NCBI GenBank assembly: GCA_964459305.1
Contig: CAYWNA010000173.1
Location: forward strand, 1-28,303
Length of the DNA: 28,303 bases
Origin: CAYWNA01 sp964459305
Lineage (GTDB): Bacteria > Planctomycetota > Planctomycetia > Pirellulales > Pirellulaceae
Direction of reading: 5' to 3'
Below, in pieces: positions 15,915 through 24,774 of the stretch (position 1 is its first letter; each line of letters opens with the position of its first letter). Made by a program: the position numbers and the translations under genes. The notes below the pieces were generated by a model, which made no database searches, was not told where the DNA came from, and was given only the letters and a program-made list of their open reading frames with translations.

Positions 15915-17993
15915 TCAAGCCGCCGCCGCAAGCGTTTCACTTACGTTTCGTACGGCTTCGACAACGGTATCGCTGGTGATTTCGTCGTAACTCAACACAA
16001 CTAAACGCGGCAAGTTCGCCACGGTGATCTGCTTCAGTGCGGGTCGAATCTCTGGATCTGTCACGATCAGTGGCGGATAGCCGGTACGCGCGAGGTATTC
16101 GACTTGATGGCCGATCAGATCGCAGATTCTTTGTATGGATTGAGGCGAAAGACGAATGGAGAACCCGCGTTCGCCATGCTGGACGCCTGCCAGTATCCGA
16201 TCCTCCAGTTCCGGATCCATCGTAACAACGCGAAGGCATCGCTGGTCGTCTCGATAACGTGTCGAGAGGGTACGAGCCAGGCGCCGTCGAACGTATTCGG
16301 TCAGACTGATCGGATCGCTGATGCGCGGAGCCAGATCGCCCAGAGCCTCCAGAATCGTATCCAACTGCCGAACGGGCACGCTCTCGCGCAGCAACTTCTG
16401 CAGCACTTGTTGGACTTCTCCCAGTTTCATCACGCTGGGGATTAGCTCGTCCACCACGGCTGGCGAGTGCTTTCTTGTCTCGTCGATCAAGTGTTTCGCA
16501 GCGTCGCGAGTCAGCAAATCCGCGGCGTTTTCGCGCACGACTTGCCGCAGGTGGGCCGATAGAACAGCCGTTGGCTCGGCGATTGTGCAACCGAGTCGCT
16601 TGGCATCTTGGATGTCGTCGATGTCAAGCCACAATGCAGCTCGTTGGGAAGCCGGATCGAAAGTCCGCTCGCCGGGCAGGCCATCCAGCGGTGAGTCGCC
16701 TTCGACAGCCAGCAATCGGTCTGGGTGTATGTACCCTTCAGCCACGGAATTGCCGGAAATCTTGATTCGGTATTCGCGCTTTCCCAGTTGCATGTTGTCG
16801 CGGATGCGCACCTTCGGCAGCACGATACCCAACTCGGCTGCCAAACGTCGCCGCACGTCGGTGATCTGGGCCAGAAGGTCGCCGCCGCGGTTGGGATCGG
16901 CCAAACGAATGAGCCCCACGCCAATTTCCATCTCCATGGGATCGACGGCCAGGAAGTCCTCAATCCGCCTCTCCGGACTCGCCTGTGGTTCTGCCTGGGT
17001 CTGCGGCTTGGAATCGGCGTTGGACGCTTGCTTGTCATTCGCACGTGTCAGCAGATAGGCCAGGCCTCCCAACCCAACTCCAATAATCAACAGCGGAAAC
17101 GCTGGCAGTTTGGTGAACATCAGTATCCCCAGAAAACCAGCCGCCACAGCGAGAACCTGAGGACGGGAGAATAGCTGCCGAAGAAACTCGACTGGCAGGT
17201 CGACCGATTGGGAGCTGCGAGTGACCAGCAGGCCCGCTGCCAGCGAAATCAGCAGCGCCGGCATCTGACTGACCAAACCGTCGCCCACGGTCAGCTTCGT
17301 GAACACCGAACCGGCCTCTGTCACTGACATGCCGGCTTCGAACACGCCGATGAATAGTCCTCCGACGATGTTGATCATTGTGATCACCACACCGGCAACC
17401 GCGTCACCCCGCACGAACTTGCTGGCACCGTCCATGGCACCGTAGAAGTCCGCTTGCTCCGTGAGTTGATGTCGGCGGCGTTGGGCTTCCTTCTCGTCGA
17501 TCAGCCCTGCATTCAGATCGGCGTCAATGGCCATCTGGCGTCCCGGCATGCCATCCAATGCAAAGCGGGCCGCGACTTCGCTGATCCGCGTGGCTCCCTT
17601 GGTAATCACGACGAACTGAATGACGACGATGATGACAAAGATGACCAAGCCGACAAACGTGTGATTACCGGTGACGAATTCGCCAAACGCCCGAATGACA
17701 TTCCCCGCGGCATCCATTCGCTCGGTTTGTCCATGTGTCAGGATCAACCGCGTCGAGGCCACGTTCAACACCAAGCGGGCCAGTGTGGTCGCCAACAACA
17801 GAGATGGAAATACGCTGAATTCAAGCGGCGTTTTCACGTGAATCGTGGTCAGTAACACGATCAGCGCGACTGCGATATTAGCCGCCAACAGAATGTCCAA
17901 AAGGCCCGCAGGCAACGGCGTGATCATCACCAAAACGCAGGCGATAACACCAACCGGCAGGATCAGACTTTGCCAGCGAGCCAAACGCGACAT
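15915..17993 (-). CDS. flhA: Flagellar type III export gate protein FlhA
   Basis: A 692-residue FlhA, the export-gate ring of the flagellar type III system in the inner membrane. About eight membrane segments lie in residues 8-310. The conserved cytoplasmic loop and FHIPEP-family signature occupy about 135-200 (RFALDGMPGRQMAIDADLNA, then ADFYGAMDGASKFVRGDA). A linker with DKQASNADSKPQTQAEPQAS is followed by the C-terminal cytosolic domain that binds chaperone-substrate pairs (about 345-690, with FIRLADPNR-like VGLIRLADPNRGG). Length is usual. The ATG at 17993 is preferred over a GTG at 18023. It opens the flhA-flhF-flhG-fliA operon; flhB and the rod/hook genes are not in this window. Confidence 0.96.
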   Translation of the reverse strand: MSRLARWQSLILPVGVIACVLVMITPLPAGLLDILLAANIAVALIVLLTTIHVKTPLEFSVFPSLLLATTLARLVLNVASTRLILTHGQTERMDAAGNVIRAFGEFVTGNHTFVGLVIFVIIVVIQFVVITKGATRISEVAARFALDGMPGRQMAIDADLNAGLIDEKEAQRRRHQLTEQADFYGAMDGASKFVRGDAVAGVVITMINIVGGLFIGVFEAGMSVTEAGSVFTKLTVGDGLVSQMPALLISLAAGLLVTRSSQSVDLPVEFLRQLFSRPQVLAVAAGFLGILMFTKLPAFPLLIIGVGLGGLAYLLTRANDKQASNADSKPQTQAEPQASPERRIEDFLAVDPMEMEIGVGLIRLADPNRGGDLLAQITDVRRRLAAELGIVLPKVRIRDNMQLGKREYRIKISGNSVAEGYIHPDRLLAVEGDSPLDGLPGERTFDPASQRAALWLDIDDIQDAKRLGCTIAEPTAVLSAHLRQVVRENAADLLTRDAAKHLIDETRKHSPAVVDELIPSVMKLGEVQQVLQKLLRESVPVRQLDTILEALGDLAPRISDPISLTEYVRRRLARTLSTRYRDDQRCLRVVTMDPELEDRILAGVQHGERGFSIRLSPQSIQRICDLIGHQVEYLARTGYPPLIVTDPEIRPALKQITVANLPRLVVLSYDEITSDTVVEAVRNVSETLAAAA

Positions 17994-18426
17994 TATGGGG
18001 AATCTACTATCTGTCGGTCGCACCGGTTTCGAGATTGGACGCGCAGTGTCCGAACCGGCCGCGATACCAAGGGGGAATTGTGCGATAAGAAATAAAGAGA
18101 CCGTCTCCGATGTGAGCGGCGGAGGTTATCGAAATGATCAAGAAGTGTCCAGATCGGTTCACGCGGACACAGGTCGCGTACCGGCGATGCTAGCACGCAT
18201 CGGGCCTAGTCAGACTCGCAGAACGCAGCAACCGCTAGCGACCTTGTAGGGTGGGCCAAGTCTTCGCGGCCCACCGAAACCCGCCCGCCAGTCGATCACG
18301 CGTGCATCGTTCGGACGACGGAGCCTATCAGAATCGAGAGCCCATTCCGGTGGGCCGCGAAGACTTGGCCCACCCTACTTGGCTCGTAAGAATCGACAGC
18401 TACTAGCGAGCATTTAGGCTTTGTAG
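17994..18426. other. Gap upstream of flhA holding a large inverted repeat
   Basis: No gene is recognised in these 433 bases. The part next to flhA should hold its promoter, but I see no clear sigma-54, sigma-28 or sigma-70 site. The part near 18427 holds the inverted repeat listed separately. Confidence 0.5.
18247..18377. repeat. Perfect 30-bp inverted repeat with 71-base spacer (MITE-like)
   Basis: 18247-18276 (TAGGGTGGGCCAAGTCTTCG, then CGGCCCACCG) is exactly inverted at 18348-18377. Each arm also has inner complementarity (GGTGGGCC/GGCCCACC). The 71-base spacer codes for nothing. The arms resemble a repeat widely found in planctomycete intergenic regions (recalled, not searched). It has the build of a small non-autonomous mobile element and lies between the flhA operon start and the end of the 301-residue protein gene. 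Confidence 0.85.
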
Positions 18427-19332
18427 CTATCTTTTCGCTCGGCCCGTACGCTCGTGGGCAAAGTGACGCCGTCCAGTCGAGCTTTGGAGAGCATCCCGCA
18501 ACGGTGAGAACGAACGAACTCGCACGCCGTCGATCGAATGCTCGAAAACCCCGTGTCCCGGCACCGTCAACCGTGCGTGAACCAGCGAGTGGCTGCCTAC
18601 ATCACTGTCGAATGCGGGATGGGTGGCCTGGAACGGCAGTTTGACAGTGACACCGCGAGTGGTGAAATCGGTGGGATTGACCGTCCGCGACCAACGGCCG
18701 ATCTGTTCGATCGACTGGCCGCGCCCGTGTGGCACTTCGTGGTACTTGCGCCGGCGAGGGGCAATGAGTTCCACCCACAGCGTGCCGCTTACGGGTGTCA
18801 TGCCACCGTTGCCGTCCAGCGGAAAGAGGTGAATCAACAGCCCGTCCGGTTCGACGTCGCCGTCCCAGTTGGCAATTTGCGCGTCAAAATTCACGGAGCG
18901 AATTGGGCTGGCAGCGACAGCGGCCGTTTGGGCTTGCCCGGCGCGAGTTTCCTTCTGAGAGCCATCCTCCGAGATATCGTCTCCCTCATCAGACCGCAGC
19001 CGCAGAGCTTTCACGGTGGACGGAGACTTCAATTGGTCGGCCATTTGCTTCAGTTCTGCGATACCCAGTTGCCTACCACCCAACTTCGCTCCGGTAATCC
19101 GCTGCCAATCGATAGGACGAACCACTTCGATCGCGGTGCCTTCGGAGCGCAACCACAGCCGGTCGGCGTCTGTACGTGCGTCCACCTGGCCGGCGAATTC
19201 GCGACCGCTTGCTAGCGAGACCCGTAGCTCTTCCCCTCCCGACCTACTCGTCACAGCGACCGTCGACAAAAGAAGGAATAGAGGTGCAGCGAGTTGAGGG
19301 CGGGCGAACACAGCAAGCATGGCTCTGGTCAT
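18427..19332 (-). CDS. Secreted protein of unknown function, 301 residues
   Basis: The protein begins with a signal sequence (MTRAMLAVFARPQLAAPLFL, then LLSTVAVTS, about 1-30), followed by a small beta-rich domain about 34-85 (EELRVSLASGREFAGQV...AIEVVRPIDWQRITGAKLGG) that resembles an SH3- or LSm-like fold. A charged linker (100-140) precedes a beta-rich domain at about 150-285 (RSVNFDAQIANWDGDVEPDG through GTLWVELIAPRRRKYH and FTTRGVTVKLPFQA). No catalytic motif is visible. GGAGAG lies just before the ATG at 19332, which fixes the start. It follows the 549-residue secreted protein on the same strand after about 230 bases. A periplasmic or surface role is inferred from the signal only. Confidence 0.75.
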   Translation of the reverse strand: MTRAMLAVFARPQLAAPLFLLLSTVAVTSRSGGEELRVSLASGREFAGQVDARTDADRLWLRSEGTAIEVVRPIDWQRITGAKLGGRQLGIAELKQMADQLKSPSTVKALRLRSDEGDDISEDGSQKETRAGQAQTAAVAASPIRSVNFDAQIANWDGDVEPDGLLIHLFPLDGNGGMTPVSGTLWVELIAPRRRKYHEVPHGRGQSIEQIGRWSRTVNPTDFTTRGVTVKLPFQATHPAFDSDVGSHSLVHARLTVPGHGVFEHSIDGVRVRSFSPLRDALQSSTGRRHFAHERTGRAKR

Positions 19333-19564
19333 GAGCACTCTCCCGGATGCGAATCGTAAATCGGGCACGGCGGCGTACGCGATCAGTAGTGGCAAACCGC
19401 GCGCCGCCAATGCCGTCAGCCATAGGCCGAAGCGCAACGTCTTGCCACGCCGAGAATTACGGCAAAACCGTGCGTCGGTTCTGCAACGGCTCGCCCCGGC
19501 GAATGTCGCCAGAAATCATCATGTTGCGATCTGACAACACGGCTCCGCACTTCGGCGCGCATTT

Positions 19565-21214
19565 TCATTTAACCCGTATGATCAGTCGTGTCTTCACGCC
19601 GGGGTTGAGTTTCAGTGGAAGGCCGTTGTGGAGTTGTTCGCCCGTAAATGCCACTTCAGTGTCGTCGTTCAAATTGCGGACGTTGTACGTTTTGTCGAAT
19701 TCGACGGTGAACCATTCCGGCAGCGTGTTCATTCTCGGCCAGTCGTGCTGGAAGCCCATGTAGAGGCGGTGCCGGGGGATGTCGAAGATCAGCTTGCCGG
19801 ACCATGGCTTGTCAGCCCGAATGATGACGGCCAATTCGCTGGGCGATTGGCTAGCGCCGAAGGTGAGGTCGGGCCGCCAGGGCTGGGCGATGATTCCGCG
19901 GGTGTGCATCAGAGCGTGAATGATGACGGTACGCACAATGTTGCACTGCCACTTGTCCGCGCCCCAAAGCGTCGTTTTCTCCAGTGGCATGTGGATGCCG
20001 GCCAAGTGGCGCGTGACCATGTGATCAGCCCAACGCAGGCCGTTGGGGACGGGGTTGCGGTTGAGCAAGTAGATGGCGCCCTCGGCGGAATCTGCGCCTG
20101 TGTCGCCGCCTGCACCGCCAACGCCGCTCGTTTTGTATGGGTCCCTACCCAGGTTGTCCAGCAGCCGCCGGATGTGCGATCGATATTGCGGGCGGCCGAC
20201 TGCCATATCGTAGTCGAGGTAGGCAACGTAGTTGTAGCCCCAGCCGTCGCTAAGCTGGCTGGCCCGTTCGTCTCCTTGCCTGTCGAGCCGGTTGTACATG
20301 AATCCATCCGTGTTGCAGCCCCGTTCGAGCACCGTGTCCAGAATGCGGCGCAACGGTGGACCGTACTCCTGGGCCTTGGCCGGATTGGCTTGCGATTCTA
20401 CCGCCAACAAGAGTCCCAGACCGCCGATGATCTCGCATCCGTGGTCGCGCAGATACAGTGGGACGAATTCCTCGTGCCTCAAATAGCGATCGCCCAGCCG
20501 TTCGGCCCAGCGGAGGAACTTATCGTCGCCGCTCATGGTATACAGGCGGCAGAGCGCTTGCAGTTGTTCCCCATCCACTTCCACCGCTCGTTGCGGATGT
20601 TCGACCGAAGGGATCTTGCCGTACGGCGTTTCAATGTTCGCATGTTTCCAGAGGTCCTCCTCAATGGCCTTCATTCGCTGGAACCACTCGTCGCGCCCGG
20701 TCACCTCGACAATCGCGATGAGGCCGTCTTTGACATACTCGCTTGCGCCGAAGATGAGGCGGTCGATCGGATACTCGTCCACCTTGGCGCCTTTGTCGAA
20801 GTCGAACGGCACCGGGATCCGATCAAGATGGTTGCACCGCTCGATCTCCGTGTGCAACAGTTCTCGCAGCGGCCCATTGAGCACCGCGCGGTCCGTCGCG
20901 TACGCCGCCCAACACAGAAACGGATAGCAGTCAGCAGCCGTATTGTGGTAGTTCCACGCTCCGCGCATTTTCAAGAGGCCGGTCTCCGGATCAATGCGAG
21001 CGATCGCAACCTCGTGCAACCAGCGTTGGACTTTGCTCAGCGAGTACCCGGCGATCTCAGCAGACGCAGCGGCCTGACGGAAGGAAGCGTCTTCCACTGC
21101 AACCGTCGTGGCGGCCCCTTCTCCCGCCGGGGCGAGACTTGGCCAGCCTGCAATGGCAATCGACAGGCATAGTGTCAGCAGCACAACGAAGCTGGCGTCT
21201 TTGACCGGCGTCAT
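19565..21214 (-). CDS. Secreted protein resembling an alpha/alpha-barrel carbohydrate-active enzyme
   Basis: A 549-residue protein with a signal peptide (about 1-31, VVLLTLCLSIAIAGWPSLAP). The body is helical with spaced aromatic and acidic motifs typical of (alpha/alpha)6 or (alpha/alpha)7 barrel enzymes: YHNTAADCYPFLCWAAYATD (about 90-109), RAVEVDGEQLQALCRLYTM, GGLGLLLAVES, SDGWGYNYVAYLDYDMAVGR, and a Gly-rich GVGGAGGDTGADSAEGAIYL loop. A beta-rich C-terminal part (about 455-549) ends RLIIRVK. I cannot name the family; a glycoside hydrolase, lyase or epimerase acting on polysaccharide is the likely type. AAGGA about 8 bases before the ATG at 21214 sets the start. It lies downstream of the kinase gene, parted by a palindromic repeat. 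Confidence 0.75.
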   Translation of the reverse strand: MTPVKDASFVVLLTLCLSIAIAGWPSLAPAGEGAATTVAVEDASFRQAAASAEIAGYSLSKVQRWLHEVAIARIDPETGLLKMRGAWNYHNTAADCYPFLCWAAYATDRAVLNGPLRELLHTEIERCNHLDRIPVPFDFDKGAKVDEYPIDRLIFGASEYVKDGLIAIVEVTGRDEWFQRMKAIEEDLWKHANIETPYGKIPSVEHPQRAVEVDGEQLQALCRLYTMSGDDKFLRWAERLGDRYLRHEEFVPLYLRDHGCEIIGGLGLLLAVESQANPAKAQEYGPPLRRILDTVLERGCNTDGFMYNRLDRQGDERASQLSDGWGYNYVAYLDYDMAVGRPQYRSHIRRLLDNLGRDPYKTSGVGGAGGDTGADSAEGAIYLLNRNPVPNGLRWADHMVTRHLAGIHMPLEKTTLWGADKWQCNIVRTVIIHALMHTRGIIAQPWRPDLTFGASQSPSELAVIIRADKPWSGKLIFDIPRHRLYMGFQHDWPRMNTLPEWFTVEFDKTYNVRNLNDDTEVAFTGEQLHNGLPLKLNPGVKTRLIIRVK

Positions 21215-21270
21215 GTGATCGTTCCTTTCGTTCACGGAAGTTCAGCGGTCGTGATGACCCACGAACTCGA

Positions 21271-21336
21271 ATGATTTTGCCCGACAATCACTTTGCCCAA
21301 TGAAGAAAAAGCAAAATCATGTATGGGCAAAATCAT
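21271..21336. repeat. 12-bp perfect inverted repeat with a third partial copy
   Basis: ATGATTTTGCCC (21271-21282) is exactly inverted at 21325-21336 (GGGCAAAATCAT), and GCAAAATCAT occurs once more at 21311-21320. It lies in the 138-base gap between the kinase stop and the 549-residue protein start, so it may serve as a hairpin terminator or is one more intergenic repeat. Confidence 0.7.
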
Positions 21337-21352
21337 AGTCCAACCGACCAGT

Positions 21353-24157
21353 TCATTGCCGCCAAAGATGCCTTCGTTTGTCGGGTATCTTGCTGCGTAC
21401 CGCCTCAGCGTTCTTCTTGGCCTGTTCCGCTTTGTCGTTCTCGCCGATTTCGGTAAGGACCTGGCTCAACGCGTCGTAGGCGACGGGTAGAGAACTCCAG
21501 GCCAGCCGATTTTCCACCAATTCGGGCCTTTCCATCAATTCAGTGAGGTTCCCAATGCATGTCTCTAGCAGGTCACGGGACTTGTTCAGTGTATTGGGAT
21601 CCTGCGAGTCGATATTGCGTTCAAAGCAGACTTGTCCCAGTCGCAGGCGTATGAACTCCAGAAAGATCTGATTGTGTGATGGAAGGTCAGGAAACGCCGT
21701 GATTAGAGCGCTATGCGTGTCGAGCGCTTTCTCAAGGAACTCCTCGGCGTTTTCCAAACGCTGGGTTCTCCAGCACACCACGCCCAGTTTGGCGAGAATG
21801 AGTGCATGGGAACGGGCGTACTCCGGAATGGTCGGATTGTGGGTGACAAGCCACTGGGACTCGTCGAGCCCTCTGAGCAGATTCCGCTCGGCTTCCGTTG
21901 GAACAGGACGTTCCTCCCACGGGTACAGGCCGACATGAACCGAGGCATACGTTGCCGCTAACTCGTATCGGTAGTCGGCGACATGGGGGTATTGTGCCTT
22001 GAGTTCTTCAAGAACTCGAATCGACCGCTGCCGGCCTTCGGCACCCGTCGAACTCCTGCCCCACGCGTGTCCTATGCTCGATAGCCGATGGCAAAGCGCC
22101 AGCAGGAACCGGTAGTCCGGGGCGTCTGGATTCTCTCGTGCCAATTCGTCCAGGATGCCGATCGCCGACTCGCGGTATTCGGTGCTTCTGTAGTGATGCG
22201 GCCGAGACCCTGCAACGTTCTCGCCCGCGTCGACTCCGCGCCGATTGCCAAGTCCGCTGAGTCGCTTGCCAGCCAGGAAATAAAACGTACGCGCAAGTTC
22301 GTACTGGTACTCCGCCGCGGATCCGTTGGTCTCGTCATTCGACTGGAGGATGGAAAACGCTTTCACGTGAGATTCGTAGGCCCGTCTGTATTCGAGCCTT
22401 GCCGACCGGACGTTGCCGATCTCGTTATGAGTCTGGGCGAGTTCTATCAGGGCCGTGACGTTCGCATCCGGCCGGGTGACTAGCGTCTTGAATTTCTCAA
22501 CCGCCCTCTCGTATTCCCGTTCGGCTTGATCGGCCTGTCCGAGACGCTGGCGAATGTCTCCCACCCGGCGGCTGGCGATTGCCGACTCCAGAGTCAGTTG
22601 GAAGTCACTCGGTATCTGCTCCGCCAGGCGGTCGTAGAACACGAGCAGGTTTTCCAACAGCAATGCTGTCTCATTGGAGGCTTGAACTTGCATCGGCGTT
22701 CGATCGCGCGACCGTTCGGCGCCGTCCGCGCCGCCCGGTTCGGGATCGGACGAAATCAGGACTCGATCGGGCGAGAGCTGCAGGTAGATATCGTCCAGTG
22801 CCTCCATCGCCAACTGCGACGTTGCCTTGGCGCTCGCTAGCGCATCTGTGGCTTCAGCGTATGCCCGTCTTGTTTCAATGTAGCCAGTCACTGCCGTTGC
22901 CGCGACGACGATCAGCAACATTGCAGCCAGCGCGGACACGGCCGCCAAAGCCGGGTTGCGGCGGCACCAACGCCACGCTCGTTCGGCCCAGGAAGTTCGG
23001 CGAGCGCGGATTGGCTTGTCTCGAAGGAACCGCCGTAGATCGGTTGCCAAGGCGCCCGCCGTCTCGTAGCGTTTCGAAGGTTCATGAGCAAGGCATTTCA
23101 GTATGACCGTTTCCAGGTCCCGGGGAACGGCCCGGTTGATTTTTCGCGGTTGTACGGGCTCCAGACGGACCTGCTGGCCGTTGTGGCAACGTCTGCGATC
23201 TGTATCATCGAACGCGGCCTGGAGGATCAGCAGTTCGTAAAGCGTCAGGCCCAGGGCATACACATCGCTGCGAGCATCCGCCGCGCCGCGCAGTTGCTCT
23301 GGAGCCATGTATCGCAATGTGCCAACAACCTCGCTGGTGTGGCTCATGTCCGAGCGGTCCACGGCCCTTGCCAGGCCGAAGTCTGCGACACAGACCACGC
23401 CATCTCCGTCAACAAGCAAATTGCCGGGTTTGATATCGCGATGCAACGTGCCCTGCGTGTGTGCATAGTGGAGGGCCTCGGCGGCCTGGATGCCGATATG
23501 GGCCACCATGCGCCAGTGGTTCGCGGGCAAACTGGGACGGGCGCGGTCAGATTGCGCCGTTGTGAACTTATTCGCGATCCGTGTCCGTACGACACGGTTG
23601 ATGTCCCGGTCGGAAGTGTCGGCGCCCCGCAACTCGCGTATCATTTCATCCAGGCCAATGCCCTGTATCAGCGGCATGACATAGTAGTGCAGCCCATCTT
23701 GATCGCCCACACCGAAGATCGGGACGATGTTCGTATGACGCAGTTTGGCAGCCGTTTGCGCCTCGCGCTGAAAGCGCTTCAAGTGACGATCGAGAAGGAG
23801 AATGTGTTTGGGCAATACCTTAACGGCTACCCGGCGCGCGAGCGACCGTTGCTCGGCCTCGTACACAATGCCCATCCCGCCGCGGCCGATCTCCTGAACA
23901 ATGTCGAAGTCGCCGATGTGTTCGGGCGGGTTGGCGAACCTGGCTCGCGCAGCGGCGGCGTCGCGTTTCGCCTTCTCTTCGGTTCGAAGCTGCTCCATCA
24001 TGGCGACGGCAGGAAACAACTCCGCAATTTTTCCGGCGTATCGCGGGTACCTTGCCGCATACTCAGCGACCGACGGACACTCACCATTGCGGTATCGCGA
24101 GGCAAACTCGTCCGCCAACAGTTCCACCGGATCTCGTTCACAGGCCGAATCGGTCAT
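21353..24157 (-). CDS. Membrane Ser/Thr protein kinase with repeat-rich C-terminal region
   Basis: A 934-residue Hanks-type kinase. N-terminal planctomycete-style segment 10-55 (ELLADEFASRYRNGECPSVA, then AEYAARYPRYAGKIAELFP). Kinase domain about 82-380: GRGGMGIVYE loop (91-100), Lys113 in VAVKVL, Glu132, HRDIKPGNLL (239-248, Asp241), DFG (259-261), APEQL and SDVYALGLTLYELL. All catalytic residues are present. One membrane segment at about 402-425 follows WAERAWRWCRRNPALAA. The C-terminal half (about 430-934) is helical with TPR-like repeats (ELAQTHNEIGNVRSARLEYR and similar), probably extracytoplasmic and for sensing or binding. Its ATG overlaps the stop of the ECF sigma gene (ATGA), so both are made together. 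The kinase probably controls that sigma factor or its signal pathway. Confidence 0.94.
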   Translation of the reverse strand: MTDSACERDPVELLADEFASRYRNGECPSVAEYAARYPRYAGKIAELFPAVAMMEQLRTEEKAKRDAAAARARFANPPEHIGDFDIVQEIGRGGMGIVYEAEQRSLARRVAVKVLPKHILLLDRHLKRFQREAQTAAKLRHTNIVPIFGVGDQDGLHYYVMPLIQGIGLDEMIRELRGADTSDRDINRVVRTRIANKFTTAQSDRARPSLPANHWRMVAHIGIQAAEALHYAHTQGTLHRDIKPGNLLVDGDGVVCVADFGLARAVDRSDMSHTSEVVGTLRYMAPEQLRGAADARSDVYALGLTLYELLILQAAFDDTDRRRCHNGQQVRLEPVQPRKINRAVPRDLETVILKCLAHEPSKRYETAGALATDLRRFLRDKPIRARRTSWAERAWRWCRRNPALAAVSALAAMLLIVVAATAVTGYIETRRAYAEATDALASAKATSQLAMEALDDIYLQLSPDRVLISSDPEPGGADGAERSRDRTPMQVQASNETALLLENLLVFYDRLAEQIPSDFQLTLESAIASRRVGDIRQRLGQADQAEREYERAVEKFKTLVTRPDANVTALIELAQTHNEIGNVRSARLEYRRAYESHVKAFSILQSNDETNGSAAEYQYELARTFYFLAGKRLSGLGNRRGVDAGENVAGSRPHHYRSTEYRESAIGILDELARENPDAPDYRFLLALCHRLSSIGHAWGRSSTGAEGRQRSIRVLEELKAQYPHVADYRYELAATYASVHVGLYPWEERPVPTEAERNLLRGLDESQWLVTHNPTIPEYARSHALILAKLGVVCWRTQRLENAEEFLEKALDTHSALITAFPDLPSHNQIFLEFIRLRLGQVCFERNIDSQDPNTLNKSRDLLETCIGNLTELMERPELVENRLAWSSLPVAYDALSQVLTEIGENDKAEQAKKNAEAVRSKIPDKRRHLWRQ

Positions 24158-24774
24158 GATTCGTGAATCGGCATCGCACATCTCAGCCGCTCAAGTGCCC
24201 GAAGGTAGCGTTTGCTTGCCGCGTACTTGTTGATGCCCAGGATTTGGGCCACCTCGTTGTTGGTGAGTTCTTCCAAGTGCCGAAGTACCAACACTTCGCG
24301 GTCGATCTCTTCCATTTTTTTCATCGCCGCTTTCAACTGACAGACCATTTCTTCGCGCACGGCAAACTGGCTTGGCGACGTAAGGCTATCGGCCAGTTGA
24401 GCGGCCAGGCCGCATGATGTCGTACTCGCAGATCCCCTTCGATCCAGGGCGACCTCCTGATTGACATCGCGCATCTTGGCCCCGAGGTACCGCCGGTGAG
24501 TGTCGATCAGGACCTGTTTGGTGATCTGGCGAAGCCAGACGAAAAAGGGTACCGAGGGCTGGTCGAGATAGTCTTGGATTCTCCGGGCCGTTTCGACGAA
24601 AGCATCCTGCAAGATATCCTCGCCGTCCACTTTGCCGACGACCCGGCTGTCTAGCCGGAACGCGATCATTCGCAGCAACTTTTCCTGGTAACGATGGAAC
24701 AGTTCTGCAACCGCGTCTTCTCCCCGGGTGCGCAACAGGTCCAGTTCACCAGCAAATTCGAATCCGTCGGTCAT
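24154..24774 (-). CDS. ECF-type RNA polymerase sigma factor coupled to the kinase
   Basis: A 206-residue ECF sigma factor. Region 2: LFHRYQEKLLRMIAFRLDSR (about 26-45), VDGEDILQDAFVETARRIQD and PFFVWLRQITKQVLIDTHRR. Region 4: MEEIDREVLVLRHLEELTNN, then EVAQILGINKYAASKRYLRA, a helix-turn-helix of the planctomycete kinase-linked ECF group. No anti-sigma factor gene is next to it; the only partner is the kinase whose ATG overlaps its stop. Sigma factors of this arrangement are thought to be regulated by phosphorylation, which here is inference. The ATG at 24774 is chosen because region 2 follows directly; the frame is open to a TTG at 24843, and no strong ribosome site is seen. Confidence 0.92.
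   Translation of the reverse strand: MTDGFEFAGELDLLRTRGEDAVAELFHRYQEKLLRMIAFRLDSRVVGKVDGEDILQDAFVETARRIQDYLDQPSVPFFVWLRQITKQVLIDTHRRYLGAKMRDVNQEVALDRRGSASTTSCGLAAQLADSLTSPSQFAVREEMVCQLKAAMKKMEEIDREVLVLRHLEELTNNEVAQILGINKYAASKRYLRALERLRCAMPIHES

Noticed and set aside
18001..18240. Sigma-54 or sigma-28 promoter for flhA
   Set aside because: No TGGCAC-N5-TTGC or TAAA-N15-GCCGATAA-like pair was found by eye.
19628..21172. A 514-codon plus-strand frame opposite the secreted 549-residue protein
   Set aside because: The minus-strand protein has a signal peptide, ribosome site and coherent aromatic motifs; the plus-strand one has none.
23084..24166. A 360-codon plus-strand frame opposite the kinase domain
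   Set aside because: The kinase motifs on the other strand are unmistakable.
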